A DNA stretch of 18,931 nt from Deltaproteobacteria bacterium (GTDB lineage Bacteria; UBA10199; DSSB01): the NCBI GenBank assembly GCA_021414045.1, contig JAIOPF010000097.1, positions 1 through 18,931 of the forward strand, in the 5' to 3' direction. The notes below the pieces were generated by a model. The model did not search any database and had not been told where the DNA came from. It worked only from the letters and a program-made list of their open reading frames with translations. This document shows positions 8,227-16,248 of the stretch, one piece after another. The first letter of the stretch is position 1. Every line of letters starts with the position of its first letter. The position numbers and the translations under genes are program-made.

Positions 8227-8239
8227 TTGCTATTAGCAA
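8227..8239. promoter_or_regulatory. Palindrome in the glpX upstream region, possible operator
   Basis: The 13-base perfect palindrome TTGCTATTAGCAA lies about 75 bases upstream of the glpX start. On the minus strand it overlaps a weak promoter-like arrangement: TTGCTT, a 16-base spacer, then TAATAG. A regulator binding here could block transcription of the glpX group. Short palindromes arise by chance, so this is tentative. Confidence 0.3.
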
Positions 8240-8363
8240 TCTCGCGCTGAAAAGCAAGAGAATATCCTTGGAAAGCGGTTACCTAAGCCGGTTTTGACGC
8301 AGTGTAGACAAGTTATGACGCGCTTAGATTTTTGCGGTTGTCCATGGGGAATGCGCTCCGGTC

Positions 8364-8550
8364 GTTGCTTTGCAGGCTTGAAGCGTCCGCCCTGAATTCT
8401 GAGGGGGATATCCCCTTCACAACCGGTCGGGCCCCTCTGGCCGGGGCCCTCCCTGCCGCGAATAGGTCGATATTTTTGGAGGCCATAAGGTGATCGACCT
8501 ATTCGAAGGCCGTTCAGGAGATATCCCCCTCAGAATTCAGGGCTCGTGCT
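8364..8550 (+). repeat. Structured inverted-repeat element A
   Basis: Perfect 24-bp outer arms lie at 8389-8412 and 8520-8543 (core CTGAATTCTGAGGGGGATAT). Between them are a GC-rich hairpin (GGGCCCC 8429-8435 with GGGGCCC 8443-8449) and a 13-bp hairpin (8459-8471 with 8493-8505) whose loop holds TAAGGTG (8486-8492). It is followed by CGTTCAGG (8511-8518). The left end carries GTTGCTTTGC (8364-8373) and CGTCCGC (8384-8390); the right end carries GCTCGTGCT (8542-8550). The same words recur in the same order in element B on the opposite strand. The whole would fold as an outer stem closing two hairpins. It contains no coding frame of note. It could be a non-autonomous mobile element (REPIN- or MITE-like) or a structured RNA. 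Confidence 0.75.
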
Positions 8551-8596
8551 GAAAAATACCATTGTAAAAATTTGCGAAATCAATCGGGAGCTATCT

Positions 8597-8775
8597 AGCA
8601 CGAGCTCCGGGATCCGGGGGGTACTGTCCCTGGAACGACTTTTGCGAGGTCATACACCTTAACGCTTGGATAGTTTTGACCTCGCAACCGCCTCGTTTCG
8701 GCCCGCGAAGGGCCGGAACGAGGGAGTGGAAGGGACAGTACCCCCCGGATCCCGGAGCGGACGTGGCAATGCAAC
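8597..8775 (-). repeat. Structured inverted-repeat element B
   Basis: Perfect 28-bp outer arms lie at 8604-8631 and 8731-8758 (containing GGGTACTGTCCC and GGATCC). Internal hairpins are at 8642-8652/8677-8687 (TTGCGAGGTCA, 11 bp) and 8691-8704/8710-8723 (14 bp with one G-T pair and a GCGAA loop). Read on the minus strand, the layout and key words match element A: GTTGCATTGC, CGTCCGC, outer arm, GC-rich hairpin, second hairpin with TAAGGTG in its loop (8656-8662), CGTTCCAGG (8629-8637), outer arm, GCTCGTGCT. The stem sequences differ almost wholly from A. It lies just past thrC, where its stems might also weaken transcription read-through. The GGGTACTGTCCC arm recalls repeats seen near REP-associated transposases, but no transposase is in the window. 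Confidence 0.75.
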
Positions 8776-8818
8776 CAGTTCTTTCCATCGAAGAACGGAC
8801 AAGCATCAGAGGAAAAAA

Positions 8819-9871
8819 TTAAAGGTTAAGCTTCTCGAGCACCGCTTCCGCGCGCGGTTCCACTTCGAAGGGAGGTTCTGAGACTTTGATGGCGTTGTCG
8901 GGATCTTTGAGCCCATGGCCGGTGAGAGTGCAGACGACGAGTTCGTCCTTCTTGAAATAACCCTTTTCGGCTGCTTTGAGGACGCCGGCAATCGAGGCGG
9001 CCGATGCCGGTTCGCAGAAGTAACCATCAAGTTGAGCGACGAGACGGAAGGCTTCGAGGATCTCGGCGTCGGTAACAGCGGCGATGAAACCGTGGGACTC
9101 CTTTTCGGCGGCCAAGGCCATTTTCCAAGAAGCCGGATTACCGATGCGAATGGCCGAGGCCACGGTCTCGGGATGCTCCACCGGATGCCCCAACACGATT
9201 GGCGCAGATCCAGCCGCCTGAAAACCCACCATTTTGGGGAGCTTCGTGCAGCGGCCTTCTTCGAGATACCGCTGATAGCCGGCCCAATATGCGGAAATAT
9301 TGCCCGCATTCCCAACGGGGATAAAATGATAGTCAGGGGCCTCGCCCAAGGCTTCGACGATTTCATAGGCGCCCGTCTTCTGGCCCTCGATGCGGTAAGG
9401 GTTGATGCTGTTGACGAGCGTGACCTTAGGATTGGCCGCGACCTGCTTCACGACCTCGAGGGCCTGGTCGAAGTTGCCCTTCACCTGAAAAACCTTCGCC
9501 CCATGAATCATGGCCTGGCTCAATTTGCCGAAGGCGATCTTCCCCTGGGGAATCACCACCGCGGCTTGCATCCCCCCGCGAGTCGCATAGGCGGCGGCGG
9601 AAGCCGAAGTGTTGCCGGTGGACGCGCAGACGACGACTCGGGTTCCGGACTCGTGGGCCTTGCTGACCGCGTAGGTCATGCCGCGATCCTTGAAGCTTCC
9701 CGTCGGATTGAGACCCTCGAGCTTATAGTAGAGCCTTATCGGAAGCTTGAACTTCTCGACCAAGCGTATCGAAGGCAAGAGCGGCGTATTGCCCTCGTTG
9801 AGGGTGATCACCGAGGCTTCCGCGACGGGCAGGTATTGGCGGTATTTGCGGATCAAGCCGGAATAAAGCAT
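8819..9871 (-). CDS. thrC: Threonine synthase
   Basis: This 350-residue protein matches the short class of threonine synthase, which converts O-phosphohomoserine to threonine using pyridoxal phosphate. The motif NPTGSFKDRGM (55-65) contains the cofactor lysine (K61). CASTGNTSASAAAYA binds the phosphate, and PVGNAGNISAYWAGY and ATCE-equivalent FCEPASAASIAG complete the fold-type II PLP pattern. It is cytoplasmic. It sits 36 bases after hom, as the last gene of the aminotransferase-hom-thrC series, so it performs the final step after homoserine is made. The ribosome site is weak (GAAATGA). No homoserine kinase (thrB) is seen between hom and thrC; it must be elsewhere. Confidence 0.95.
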   Translation of the reverse strand: MLYSGLIRKYRQYLPVAEASVITLNEGNTPLLPSIRLVEKFKLPIRLYYKLEGLNPTGSFKDRGMTYAVSKAHESGTRVVVCASTGNTSASAAAYATRGGMQAAVVIPQGKIAFGKLSQAMIHGAKVFQVKGNFDQALEVVKQVAANPKVTLVNSINPYRIEGQKTGAYEIVEALGEAPDYHFIPVGNAGNISAYWAGYQRYLEEGRCTKLPKMVGFQAAGSAPIVLGHPVEHPETVASAIRIGNPASWKMALAAEKESHGFIAAVTDAEILEAFRLVAQLDGYFCEPASAASIAGVLKAAEKGYFKKDELVVCTLTGHGLKDPDNAIKVSEPPFEVEPRAEAVLEKLNL

Positions 9872-9907
9872 AAATTCATTTCAAACCAATCGCGCGGCGA
9901 AGTCAAC

Positions 9908-11224
9908 TCAACGGCAATTTTCTTCGACGCGGATCAACAGGGTTTTTTCTTTCATGACCTCGAGGCGGTCGACCTTGGCTATCGCCGCCTGAATGTCCTT
10001 TTCGAGGGCTTCGTGCGTCAGAATCACGATCGGCACCACGCGCCCCTCTTCTCGGACGTTCTGGTAGACCGAGGAGATGCTGATGCGGTGGCGTCCCAGG
10101 ATTGCCGCGATCTTCGACAGCACGCCTGGCCTATCGGTGGCCTGGAAACGCAGGTAATACGAGCTTCGCAGGGCTCCCACCGATTCGATGGCGGCATCGC
10201 GAACTTTGTCCGTGTAAAGTCCCAAGGGCGGCACCGTATAGGCTACTCCCGCAATCAAATTGCGGGCTACCTCGACGATATCTCCGACGACGGCCGAAGC
10301 CGTGGGACCGGAACCGGCGCCGGCGCCGTAAAGCATGCCTTCGCCGACGGAATCTCCGTCGATGGAAATGGCGTTGTGCACGCCGCGCACCGCGGCAAGC
10401 ATGGAACCAGCGGGAATCATCGTCGGATGCACGCGGGCCTGGATCTTGCCGCCCTGCGACTTGGCGATGGCGAGGAGCTTGATCTCGAAACCGAAGCGCT
10501 TGGCGCATTCCAAATCGAAGGCCGAGACCCGACGGATACCCTCGACGAAAAGTTTTTGTAGCGGAACGTGCACTCCGTAAGCGATGGAAACCAAGATGGC
10601 AAGCTTGTGCGCCGCGTCCCAGCCGTCGATATCGAAGGTAGGATCGGCTTCCGCGTAGCCCAGCTCTTGAGCGCGCTTCAGGGTCGACTGGAAATCGGCG
10701 CCCTTCTGGGACATCTCGGTCAAGATGAAATTGCAGGTCCCGTTGACGATGCCGTACAAAGAACGGATTTCATTCGCCACGAAACCCTCGCGCAAAGCCC
10801 GCAGGATGGGAATGCCCCCGCCGACAGCGGCTTCAAAACAGACGTCGACCTTGGCCTTCATGGCCGCGGTGAAGACTTCCTTCCCGTGCAGGGCCAACAA
10901 GGCCTTGTTGGCGGTGACCAAGTGCTTGCCCGCCTTGATCGCCGCGAAAGCCAAGGTTTTGGCTTCTTTCGTCCCGCCCATCACTTCGACGACGATGCGG
11001 ATCTCGGGATCCCGGAGAATTTCGCCGACGTCCTCGGTAAAGAGGGCCGCGGGAATTTTCTTCCCGCGTTTTTTTCCTTTGCTACGAACCGCGATTTTTT
11101 TGATTTCGACCGGCGCTCCGATGCGCTGGGCCAGCAAGGAACGATGCTTCTCGAGGATCTCGTAGACGCCACCCCCCACGGTGCCCAGTCCCACCAAACC
11201 GATTTTGATCGATTCGCTTTTCAT
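9908..11224 (-). CDS. hom: Homoserine dehydrogenase with C-terminal ACT domain
   Basis: This 438-residue monofunctional enzyme reduces aspartate semialdehyde to homoserine, the branch point to threonine and methionine. It shows an N-terminal Rossmann segment ([13 protein letters not shown]), VTANKALLA, the catalytic domain motifs [14 protein letters not shown] and [18 protein letters not shown], and a C-terminal ACT domain (about 350-430) opening [23 protein letters not shown] domains in this family bind threonine for feedback inhibition. It overlaps the upstream aminotransferase gene by 4 bases (ATGA at 11221-11224), which implies translational coupling. It is not fused to aspartate kinase. 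Confidence 0.95.
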   Translation of the reverse strand: MKSESIKIGLVGLGTVGGGVYEILEKHRSLLAQRIGAPVEIKKIAVRSKGKKRGKKIPAALFTEDVGEILRDPEIRIVVEVMGGTKEAKTLAFAAIKAGKHLVTANKALLALHGKEVFTAAMKAKVDVCFEAAVGGGIPILRALREGFVANEIRSLYGIVNGTCNFILTEMSQKGADFQSTLKRAQELGYAEADPTFDIDGWDAAHKLAILVSIAYGVHVPLQKLFVEGIRRVSAFDLECAKRFGFEIKLLAIAKSQGGKIQARVHPTMIPAGSMLAAVRGVHNAISIDGDSVGEGMLYGAGAGSGPTASAVVGDIVEVARNLIAGVAYTVPPLGLYTDKVRDAAIESVGALRSSYYLRFQATDRPGVLSKIAAILGRHRISISSVYQNVREEGRVVPIVILTHEALEKDIQAAIAKVDRLEVMKEKTLLIRVEENCR

Positions 11225-12411
11225 TTCGGTTTTCCCAAAGCTTTCTTGATGCCCTGCACCGCCTGCTTGATGCGCTTGACGTTCTCGACCAAGGCGAAGC
11301 GGACATAGCCCTCGCCGTATTCTCCGAAGCCGATACCCGGGGAAACCGCCACCTTGGCCTCTTGCAAGAGATACTTGCTGAACTCGAGGCTGCCCATCCC
11401 CGCGAAAGCATCGGGAATCTTAGCCCAAACGAACATCGTCGCCCGCGGTTTGACCACCGGCCATCCCACGCGATTGAGGCCTTCGCATAAGGCATCGCGG
11501 CGCTCGCGGTAGATTTCGACGATTTCCTTCACGCACTTTTCGGGGCCGTTCAAAGCCACCGTCGCAGCGATCTGTATGGGCTGGAACATGCCGTAGTCCA
11601 TGTAGCTCTTGATCTTGCTTAGAGCGGCGATGATCTCTCGCTTGCCGACGCAAAAACCGACGCGCCATCCAGGCATGCTGTAACTCTTCGAGAGCGTGTA
11701 AAACTCCACGGCGACGTCTTTGGCTCCCGGCACCTGCAGGATGCTCGGAGGTTTGGGGCCCTCGAAGACGAGATCGGCATAGGCGAAATCGTGGACCACG
11801 AGGATGTTCTGCTCTTTGGCGAAGGCGATCACCCTTTCGAAGAAGGCGAGGTCGACGGTCTGTCCGGTCGGATTGGACGGAAAGCTCAGGATCAACAGCT
11901 TCGGTTTCGGCCAAATGCTTCGCGTCGCGCGCTCAAGGTTGTCGAAGAAATCGGTTTCGTCGTCGGTGCGCACGCTGCGAGCATCGGCGCCCGCGATGAC
12001 CGTCGAATAGATATGTATGGGATAGGAGGGATTCTGGACGATGACGACGTCGCCGGGAGCGGTGGTCGCGAGCATCAAATGCGAGAGGCCTTCCTTGGCG
12101 CCAATCGTTGCACTGGCCTCGGTATCGAAATTAAGGTCGACGTCGTAATTGCGCTTGTACCAATCGCAGATCGCCATGCGCAGCTTCGGGATGCCTCGCG
12201 AGACGGAATAGCGGTGATTCTTGGGATTGCTTGCGGCCTCGACCAACTTATTGACGATGTGCGGGGGCGTGGGGATGTCTGGATTTCCCATCCCTAAATT
12301 GATGATGTCTTCGCCGCGCTTGCGGGCCTCGGCCATGAGTTGAGTGACAACTCCCAAGGTGTAGGGCGGCAATCGTTTGATTCGGTCGAATTCCATAAGA
12401 TCCACGCTCAA
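11221..12411 (-). CDS. alaC: Alanine-type class I/II aminotransferase (AlaC-like)
   Basis: This is a 396-residue PLP-dependent aminotransferase. The sequence follows E. coli AlaC closely along its length: [63 protein letters not shown] (177-182), [11 protein letters not shown] (D208, Y211), the cofactor lysine in [15 protein letters not shown] (K242), [25 protein letters not shown]. AlaC makes alanine from pyruvate and glutamate. Genes of this type commonly precede hom and thrC in proteobacteria. The first codon here is TTG at 12411; GTG at 12405 and ATG at 12396 are alternatives, and GGA 4 bases before the ATG slightly favours the latter. A role as LL-diaminopimelate aminotransferase is less likely but related. 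Confidence 0.88.
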   Translation of the reverse strand: MSVDLMEFDRIKRLPPYTLGVVTQLMAEARKRGEDIINLGMGNPDIPTPPHIVNKLVEAASNPKNHRYSVSRGIPKLRMAICDWYKRNYDVDLNFDTEASATIGAKEGLSHLMLATTAPGDVVIVQNPSYPIHIYSTVIAGADARSVRTDDETDFFDNLERATRSIWPKPKLLILSFPSNPTGQTVDLAFFERVIAFAKEQNILVVHDFAYADLVFEGPKPPSILQVPGAKDVAVEFYTLSKSYSMPGWRVGFCVGKREIIAALSKIKSYMDYGMFQPIQIAATVALNGPEKCVKEIVEIYRERRDALCEGLNRVGWPVVKPRATMFVWAKIPDAFAGMGSLEFSKYLLQEAKVAVSPGIGFGEYGEGYVRFALVENVKRIKQAVQGIKKALGKPK

Positions 12412-12466
12412 AATCGCTTTTCATCTCTGCCTCGAGCCCGCGCACTTGTCAAATACCTTCAATGAA

Positions 12467-14431
12467 TCAGCCCACTTGCGCCAAGCTCAAACGACCTTTC
12501 CAACGGTGTTCGAGGATGGGGCGGATACGAAGGTGGGCCTCTTGGCGCAATTCGGGGTCTTGCTCGAGACGCTCCTTGGCGAGATCGGACTGTTTGAAGT
12601 CGGTCGCCAGGATACAGTAGGATTTTTGCCCTCCCCTCCCCACCCGGCCGCGAAGCTGATGGAGTTGGGAAAGCCCGAAACGTTCGGCGTGTTCGATAAC
12701 CATCATGGTCGCGTTCGGCACGTCGATACCGACTTCGATGACAGTCGTGGAAACCAAAATCTGGGTTTCTCCTGCCGCGAAGCGTTTCATCACTTCTTCC
12801 TTTTGCAGGTTTTTCATTCGACCGTGCAACATATCTATTTTAAATTCTTTGAATATTTCCTTAAGTTTTTCAAAGGCTTTTGTCGCATCTTTCAAGTCCA
12901 GCTTTTCACTTTCCTCGATCAATGGGAAGACGAAATACGCCTGTTGTCCCGCCGCCACCTTCTCTCGAACAAACTGATAAAGCTTGGGGCGGTCCTTCTC
13001 ATACATGATGCGGGTCAAGATCGGGATACGTCCAGGGGGCATTTCGGTCATCAAGGATAAATCCAAGTCGCCGTAAAGAGTCATGGCAAGGGAGCGCGGG
13101 ATGGGGGTCGCTGTCATCACCAAGACGTCGGGCTGCTCGGATTTTTTCATCAGGGACATCCGCTGCCGCACGCCAAACCGATGTTGCTCGTCGATGACCA
13201 CGAGGCTGAGACGCTCGAACTCCACCTCCTCTTCCAAAAGGGCGTGGGTCCCCACGACGATTCCGGAAACGCCGGTGCGCAGGAGATCCAATACCTCGCG
13301 TCGTTCGGCCCCTTTCGTCGAAGCCGTCAGAATTCGTACCGGAATATCCATCCCCTCCAATAGCTTTCCGAAATTTCGGTAATGTTGTTCGGCCAGGATT
13401 TCTGTCGGGGCCATCACGACAGCTTGCCTGCCGTTTTCGACGGCCAACAAGGCGGCCACCATGGCCACGAGGGTTTTCCCGCTTCCGACATCCCCCTGCA
13501 GTAGCCGGTTCATCGGCCGCGGAGCGCACATATCGCGGGTAATCTCCAAAATCGCCCGCTCCTGCCCCGAAGTCAGCTTAAAAGGGAGCTTATTCAGCAA
13601 GGCCTCTCGAAGGCGAAACCTCGGCTGATGAGCGATACCGGACAAGACCTTGGCTTTTTGACGGCGGAAAGCCAATCCCAATTGAAGGTAGAAAAATTCC
13701 TCGAAAACCAAACGTCGATGAAAGGGCGAGCGCTGCGCGCTCCAGATTTCGAGAGAATCTTCGTCGAGGGGACGATGGATGCGCTGGAAGGACTCGCCTA
13801 AGGCCGGTAACTGGTACTGCCTCTCGAGTTCGGGAGTTAAAGTCTCTCCCAGTCGATCGGAAAGGCCCTCTAACAGCGAATCCAGGGCCTTACGGATCTG
13901 CCTTTGATGCAGCCCCTCCGTGGTCGAATAGACGGGCACGATGCCTAAGTGTTTTTGAAAATCCTCCTCATCGAAAAACTCCTTCACCGGAGTGACTTCC
14001 GGGTGCACCATTTGCTTTTCATTGCGAAAGAGGGAAACCTCCCCGAAGAAAAGAAACTTTTCTCCCTTCTTGAAGCGCTCTTGGAAAAACTTCCTTGGAT
14101 AATGGAACCACTTCGCTGTCAGGTATCCGTGACCATCCGTCACGATAACCTCAAAAACCTTCCGCCCTCTTTTTCCGAGCATGATCTCGCCGACGGCATC
14201 GACTTCTCCGTAAATCACTCGCTGTTTTCCGGGTTGGGTCTTAGCGATCTGCGCGATGCTTCGCCGATCCAAATAACGAAAAGGAAGGTGGTAGAGAAGG
14301 TCCTCGAAAGTTGCAACGCCCAGTCTCTCGAAGAGTTTCGACAAATAGGGTCCTATCCCTTTGGCGTATTGCACCGGGGATTTCAGCCACCCAAGATTGT
14401 CGAGGAGAGGGTCCATTGAATAAATCCGCAA
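12467..14431 (-). CDS. recG: ATP-dependent DNA helicase RecG, apparently with internal C-terminal deletion
   Basis: RecG remodels stalled replication forks and Holliday junctions. Seen here are the N-terminal wedge/OB region (VQYAKGIGPYLSKLFERLG, YHLPFRYLDRR), Walker A in LLQGDVGSGKT, MAPTEILAEQHY, DEQH in VVIDEQHRFGVRQR, MTATPIPRSLAMTLYGDLDL, STTVIEVGIDVPNATMMVIE, and QLRGRVGRGGQKSYC. At about residue 620 the text passes directly from KERL to EQDPELRQEAHLRIR. In RecG proteins these pieces are normally separated by about 60 residues with the RGPGE.LGTRQSG block (TRG motif) needed for translocation. The end (HRWKGRLSLAQVG) is a normal RecG terminus, so the loss is internal and in frame. The start is TTG at 14431 with AAGG 7 bases upstream; ATG at 14416 is the alternative. 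Confidence 0.92.
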   Translation of the reverse strand: MRIYSMDPLLDNLGWLKSPVQYAKGIGPYLSKLFERLGVATFEDLLYHLPFRYLDRRSIAQIAKTQPGKQRVIYGEVDAVGEIMLGKRGRKVFEVIVTDGHGYLTAKWFHYPRKFFQERFKKGEKFLFFGEVSLFRNEKQMVHPEVTPVKEFFDEEDFQKHLGIVPVYSTTEGLHQRQIRKALDSLLEGLSDRLGETLTPELERQYQLPALGESFQRIHRPLDEDSLEIWSAQRSPFHRRLVFEEFFYLQLGLAFRRQKAKVLSGIAHQPRFRLREALLNKLPFKLTSGQERAILEITRDMCAPRPMNRLLQGDVGSGKTLVAMVAALLAVENGRQAVVMAPTEILAEQHYRNFGKLLEGMDIPVRILTASTKGAERREVLDLLRTGVSGIVVGTHALLEEEVEFERLSLVVIDEQHRFGVRQRMSLMKKSEQPDVLVMTATPIPRSLAMTLYGDLDLSLMTEMPPGRIPILTRIMYEKDRPKLYQFVREKVAAGQQAYFVFPLIEESEKLDLKDATKAFEKLKEIFKEFKIDMLHGRMKNLQKEEVMKRFAAGETQILVSTTVIEVGIDVPNATMMVIEHAERFGLSQLHQLRGRVGRGGQKSYCILATDFKQSDLAKERLEQDPELRQEAHLRIRPILEHRWKGRLSLAQVG

Positions 14432-14488
14432 AGCTTAACCTTGCCAAGCCTCTCAGCCAATTCGGAATATTTACTTAGTCAAAATAAA

Positions 14489-14519
14489 AAAGGCCCCCCG
14501 GTTTTACCGGGAGGCCTTT
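14489..14519 (-). terminator. Intrinsic terminator after the OmpA-family gene
   Basis: The arms AAAGGCC (14489-14495) and GGCCTTT (14513-14519), with an inner CCCGG/CCGGG stem and a small T-rich loop, form a strong hairpin. On the minus strand it is followed by a run of T. It lies 33 bases past the OmpA-family stop codon and separates that gene from recG. The A run on the other side gives it a bidirectional shape. Confidence 0.9.
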
Positions 14520-14552
14520 GGGATTTAACCTCAACCCGAATTTCTTTACGTC

Positions 14553-15866
14553 TTATTGCTCGACGTGGAATTCGGTGCGGCGATTCTTCGCACGACCCTC
14601 GGCCGTGTCGTTAGACGCCACCGGCTTGCTTTCGCCATAACCAACGGCGTTCAGCATGGAAGCCGGGACGCCCTTGTTGACCAAGTAGGCCTTGACGGAA
14701 GCAGCTCGGCGTTGCGAGAGCTTTTGGTTGTAAGCATCCGAACCGATCGAATCGGTGTAGCCTTCGATCTGGACGCTCTTGATGCTCGGGTTGCTCTTGA
14801 TGATCGAGACAACGTCATCCAGGATCGGGTACGACTGGGGACGGATGTTCGACTTGTCGAATTCGAAGTGGATAACCTGATCGATGGTGATCTGGCGCGC
14901 TTCGACTTCAGGCTTGCGCTCGCAAGCGGGGCAAGGCTCAGGAGCCCAGTTGTAGTTCAGGCCCAAGAAAGCCCGGAAGTCAGGCGAACCGACGCCCAAG
15001 GTAAGACCAGCGCCGCCACCGACGTTGACATCCCAATGTTCGGCAACCTTGATCCGGAAACCGCCGAGAACTTCAGCAGGAGTCTGGACTTCGTTTTGGA
15101 ACAGGTCACGGAGCACGGGCTCGGTGTGAGCTTCAACCAAGAAGGACAAGCGCTCGATGATCTTGATCGAGAGACCCAATCCGAGGAGGAGTTGGTCATC
15201 GATGCGGACTCCGCCGATCGTGACGTCGTCACGACCGAGGTAGCCGACGTTCAAGGCCAACTTGACGCGCTCATGGATGTTGAAGTCGAGGACGATCTTG
15301 ATACCACCGGTCAGGGTTCCGTTGCCCACGAAGTGGAGGGAATCACCCGACGGGATGGTCAAGAAAGGCACCAAGGCCAAACCGATCAACTTGTCTTCGT
15401 TGTTCAGAATGCGGAACTTCATTTCGAAGCGAATATCGCCAAGCTCCGTCATGCTGTCGCTGGCGCCAGTGCCAGTGCCGAAAGGAGGAGGCAGCGAATT
15501 CACATAATCGAGCCAGAAAACGACCGGGATATTCATACCGACCGAGAACCAGTCAAGAAGACCGTAGGTAGCGTAGAAGTTACCAACGATGGTGTTGTTA
15601 ACAACACCTTGAAAACGGGTTCCGAGAGTCGGGAACGCGATTTCCAGGGGGTTGTGAGCGAAATCAACATAGAAACCGGTGTTCCAACCATGTTTCGCAA
15701 CCGTTTGGCTGGAATACACGGTGAAATAGTCGGTCTTGTTGGAGATCGCGGGCTTGAAGTTGAGTACATCAAAGCTCGAGGTCAGAGCATGGGCCGAAGG
15801 CGCGGTTGCCGTTACCACGGCAGCCATGCCCAACGCGGCACAGAGTGTTTTAAGACTTTTTCTCAT
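14553..15866 (-). CDS. OmpA-family outer membrane beta-barrel protein
   Basis: This 437-residue protein has a clear signal peptide (MRKSLKTLCAALGMAAVV, cleavage likely after SAHA at about 27). Next comes a region of alternating strands (about 30-310) typical of an outer-membrane barrel, for example NTIVGNFYATYGLLDWFSVG and LALNVGYLGRDDVTIGG. A CPAC cysteine pair lies in the linker, and the C-terminal OmpA domain (about 325-437) binds peptidoglycan: IHFEFDKSNIRP, IEGYTDSIGSDAYNQKLSQR, GYGESKPVASNDTAEGRAKN. It anchors the outer membrane to the cell wall and may form a pore. AAGGGG 9 bases before the ATG supports the start. A near-consensus promoter with a dyad lies upstream, and a strong terminator follows, so it is a single-gene unit. 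Confidence 0.93.
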   Translation of the reverse strand: MRKSLKTLCAALGMAAVVTATAPSAHALTSSFDVLNFKPAISNKTDYFTVYSSQTVAKHGWNTGFYVDFAHNPLEIAFPTLGTRFQGVVNNTIVGNFYATYGLLDWFSVGMNIPVVFWLDYVNSLPPPFGTGTGASDSMTELGDIRFEMKFRILNNEDKLIGLALVPFLTIPSGDSLHFVGNGTLTGGIKIVLDFNIHERVKLALNVGYLGRDDVTIGGVRIDDQLLLGLGLSIKIIERLSFLVEAHTEPVLRDLFQNEVQTPAEVLGGFRIKVAEHWDVNVGGGAGLTLGVGSPDFRAFLGLNYNWAPEPCPACERKPEVEARQITIDQVIHFEFDKSNIRPQSYPILDDVVSIIKSNPSIKSVQIEGYTDSIGSDAYNQKLSQRRAASVKAYLVNKGVPASMLNAVGYGESKPVASNDTAEGRAKNRRTEFHVEQ

Positions 15867-16004
15867 TTATCTATCCCCTTTCCAGGATGAGGTTCGACAC
15901 TATCTAAAAATCAAAAGCGATTTTTATTTCAGAACTTATTACTGCTGTTGACGTTTCCCAGGTAATACGTAGAAAGAAACGACACTTCTAACCAAAAGAT
16001 TTCG

Positions 16005-16035
16005 GGAGTGTAAACGTCACACTCCGAGCTGTCAA
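16005..16035 (-). promoter_or_regulatory. Promoter of the OmpA-family gene with overlapping dyad
   Basis: On the minus strand TTGACA (16035-16030) is followed by a 17-base spacer and TACACT (16012-16007), a near-consensus sigma-70 promoter. It predicts a leader of about 130 bases before the OmpA-family start. A perfect dyad, GGAGTGT (16005-16011) and ACACTCC (16019-16025), covers the -10 box and part of the spacer, where a bound repressor would block RNA polymerase. Confidence 0.6.
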
Positions 16036-16183
16036 ACAAAAAAATCATTAAAGTAATCAATAACAAGTCTTGAATTTTGTCCTGAATTCCCTTCTGACGA
16101 AGCCCCTGATCCCCCTCTTTCCCTCCATATATTCCGCCGAGATCTTTACCTCGAGGCTTCCGAATCAACTCACTGGAAAATAA

Positions 16184-16220
16184 AAAAACCTCCCGCCGCT
16201 TATCGCGACAGGAGGTTTTT
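16184..16220 (-). terminator. Intrinsic terminator after the FG-GAP protein gene
   Basis: The arms AAAAACCTCC (16184-16193) and GGAGGTTTTT (16211-16220) form a 10-bp stem around a 17-base loop. On the minus strand a T run follows. It lies 28 bases beyond the stop codon of the FG-GAP gene. Confidence 0.85.
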
Positions 16221-16248
16221 GCGATCCCATGCCGAGTCTATTCGGATT

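Larger units (their letters stand above)
15867..16248. other. Gap between the OmpA-family and FG-GAP genes
   Basis: These 382 bases hold the OmpA-family promoter and leader (about 15867-16035) and the terminator of the FG-GAP gene (16184-16220). The A/T-rich part around 16036-16180 shows nothing else I can support. A 79-codon minus-strand frame across 15929-16168 has no ribosome site and no recognisable features. Confidence 0.6.

Noticed and set aside
8384..8763. Integron attC sites
   Set aside because: The hairpins lack the attC core words in proper positions, and there is no integrase or cassette array.
8591..8881. Short open frames across element B on both strands
   Set aside because: They are products of the inverted-repeat sequence and have no ribosome sites.
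8915..10561. 548-codon plus-strand open frame
   Set aside because: It crosses two well-identified minus-strand genes (thrC and hom) and their gap; codon bias creates long antisense frames here.
15929..16168. 79-codon minus-strand open frame between the OmpA-family and FG-GAP genes
   Set aside because: It spans the OmpA-family promoter, lacks a ribosome site and has no recognisable features.
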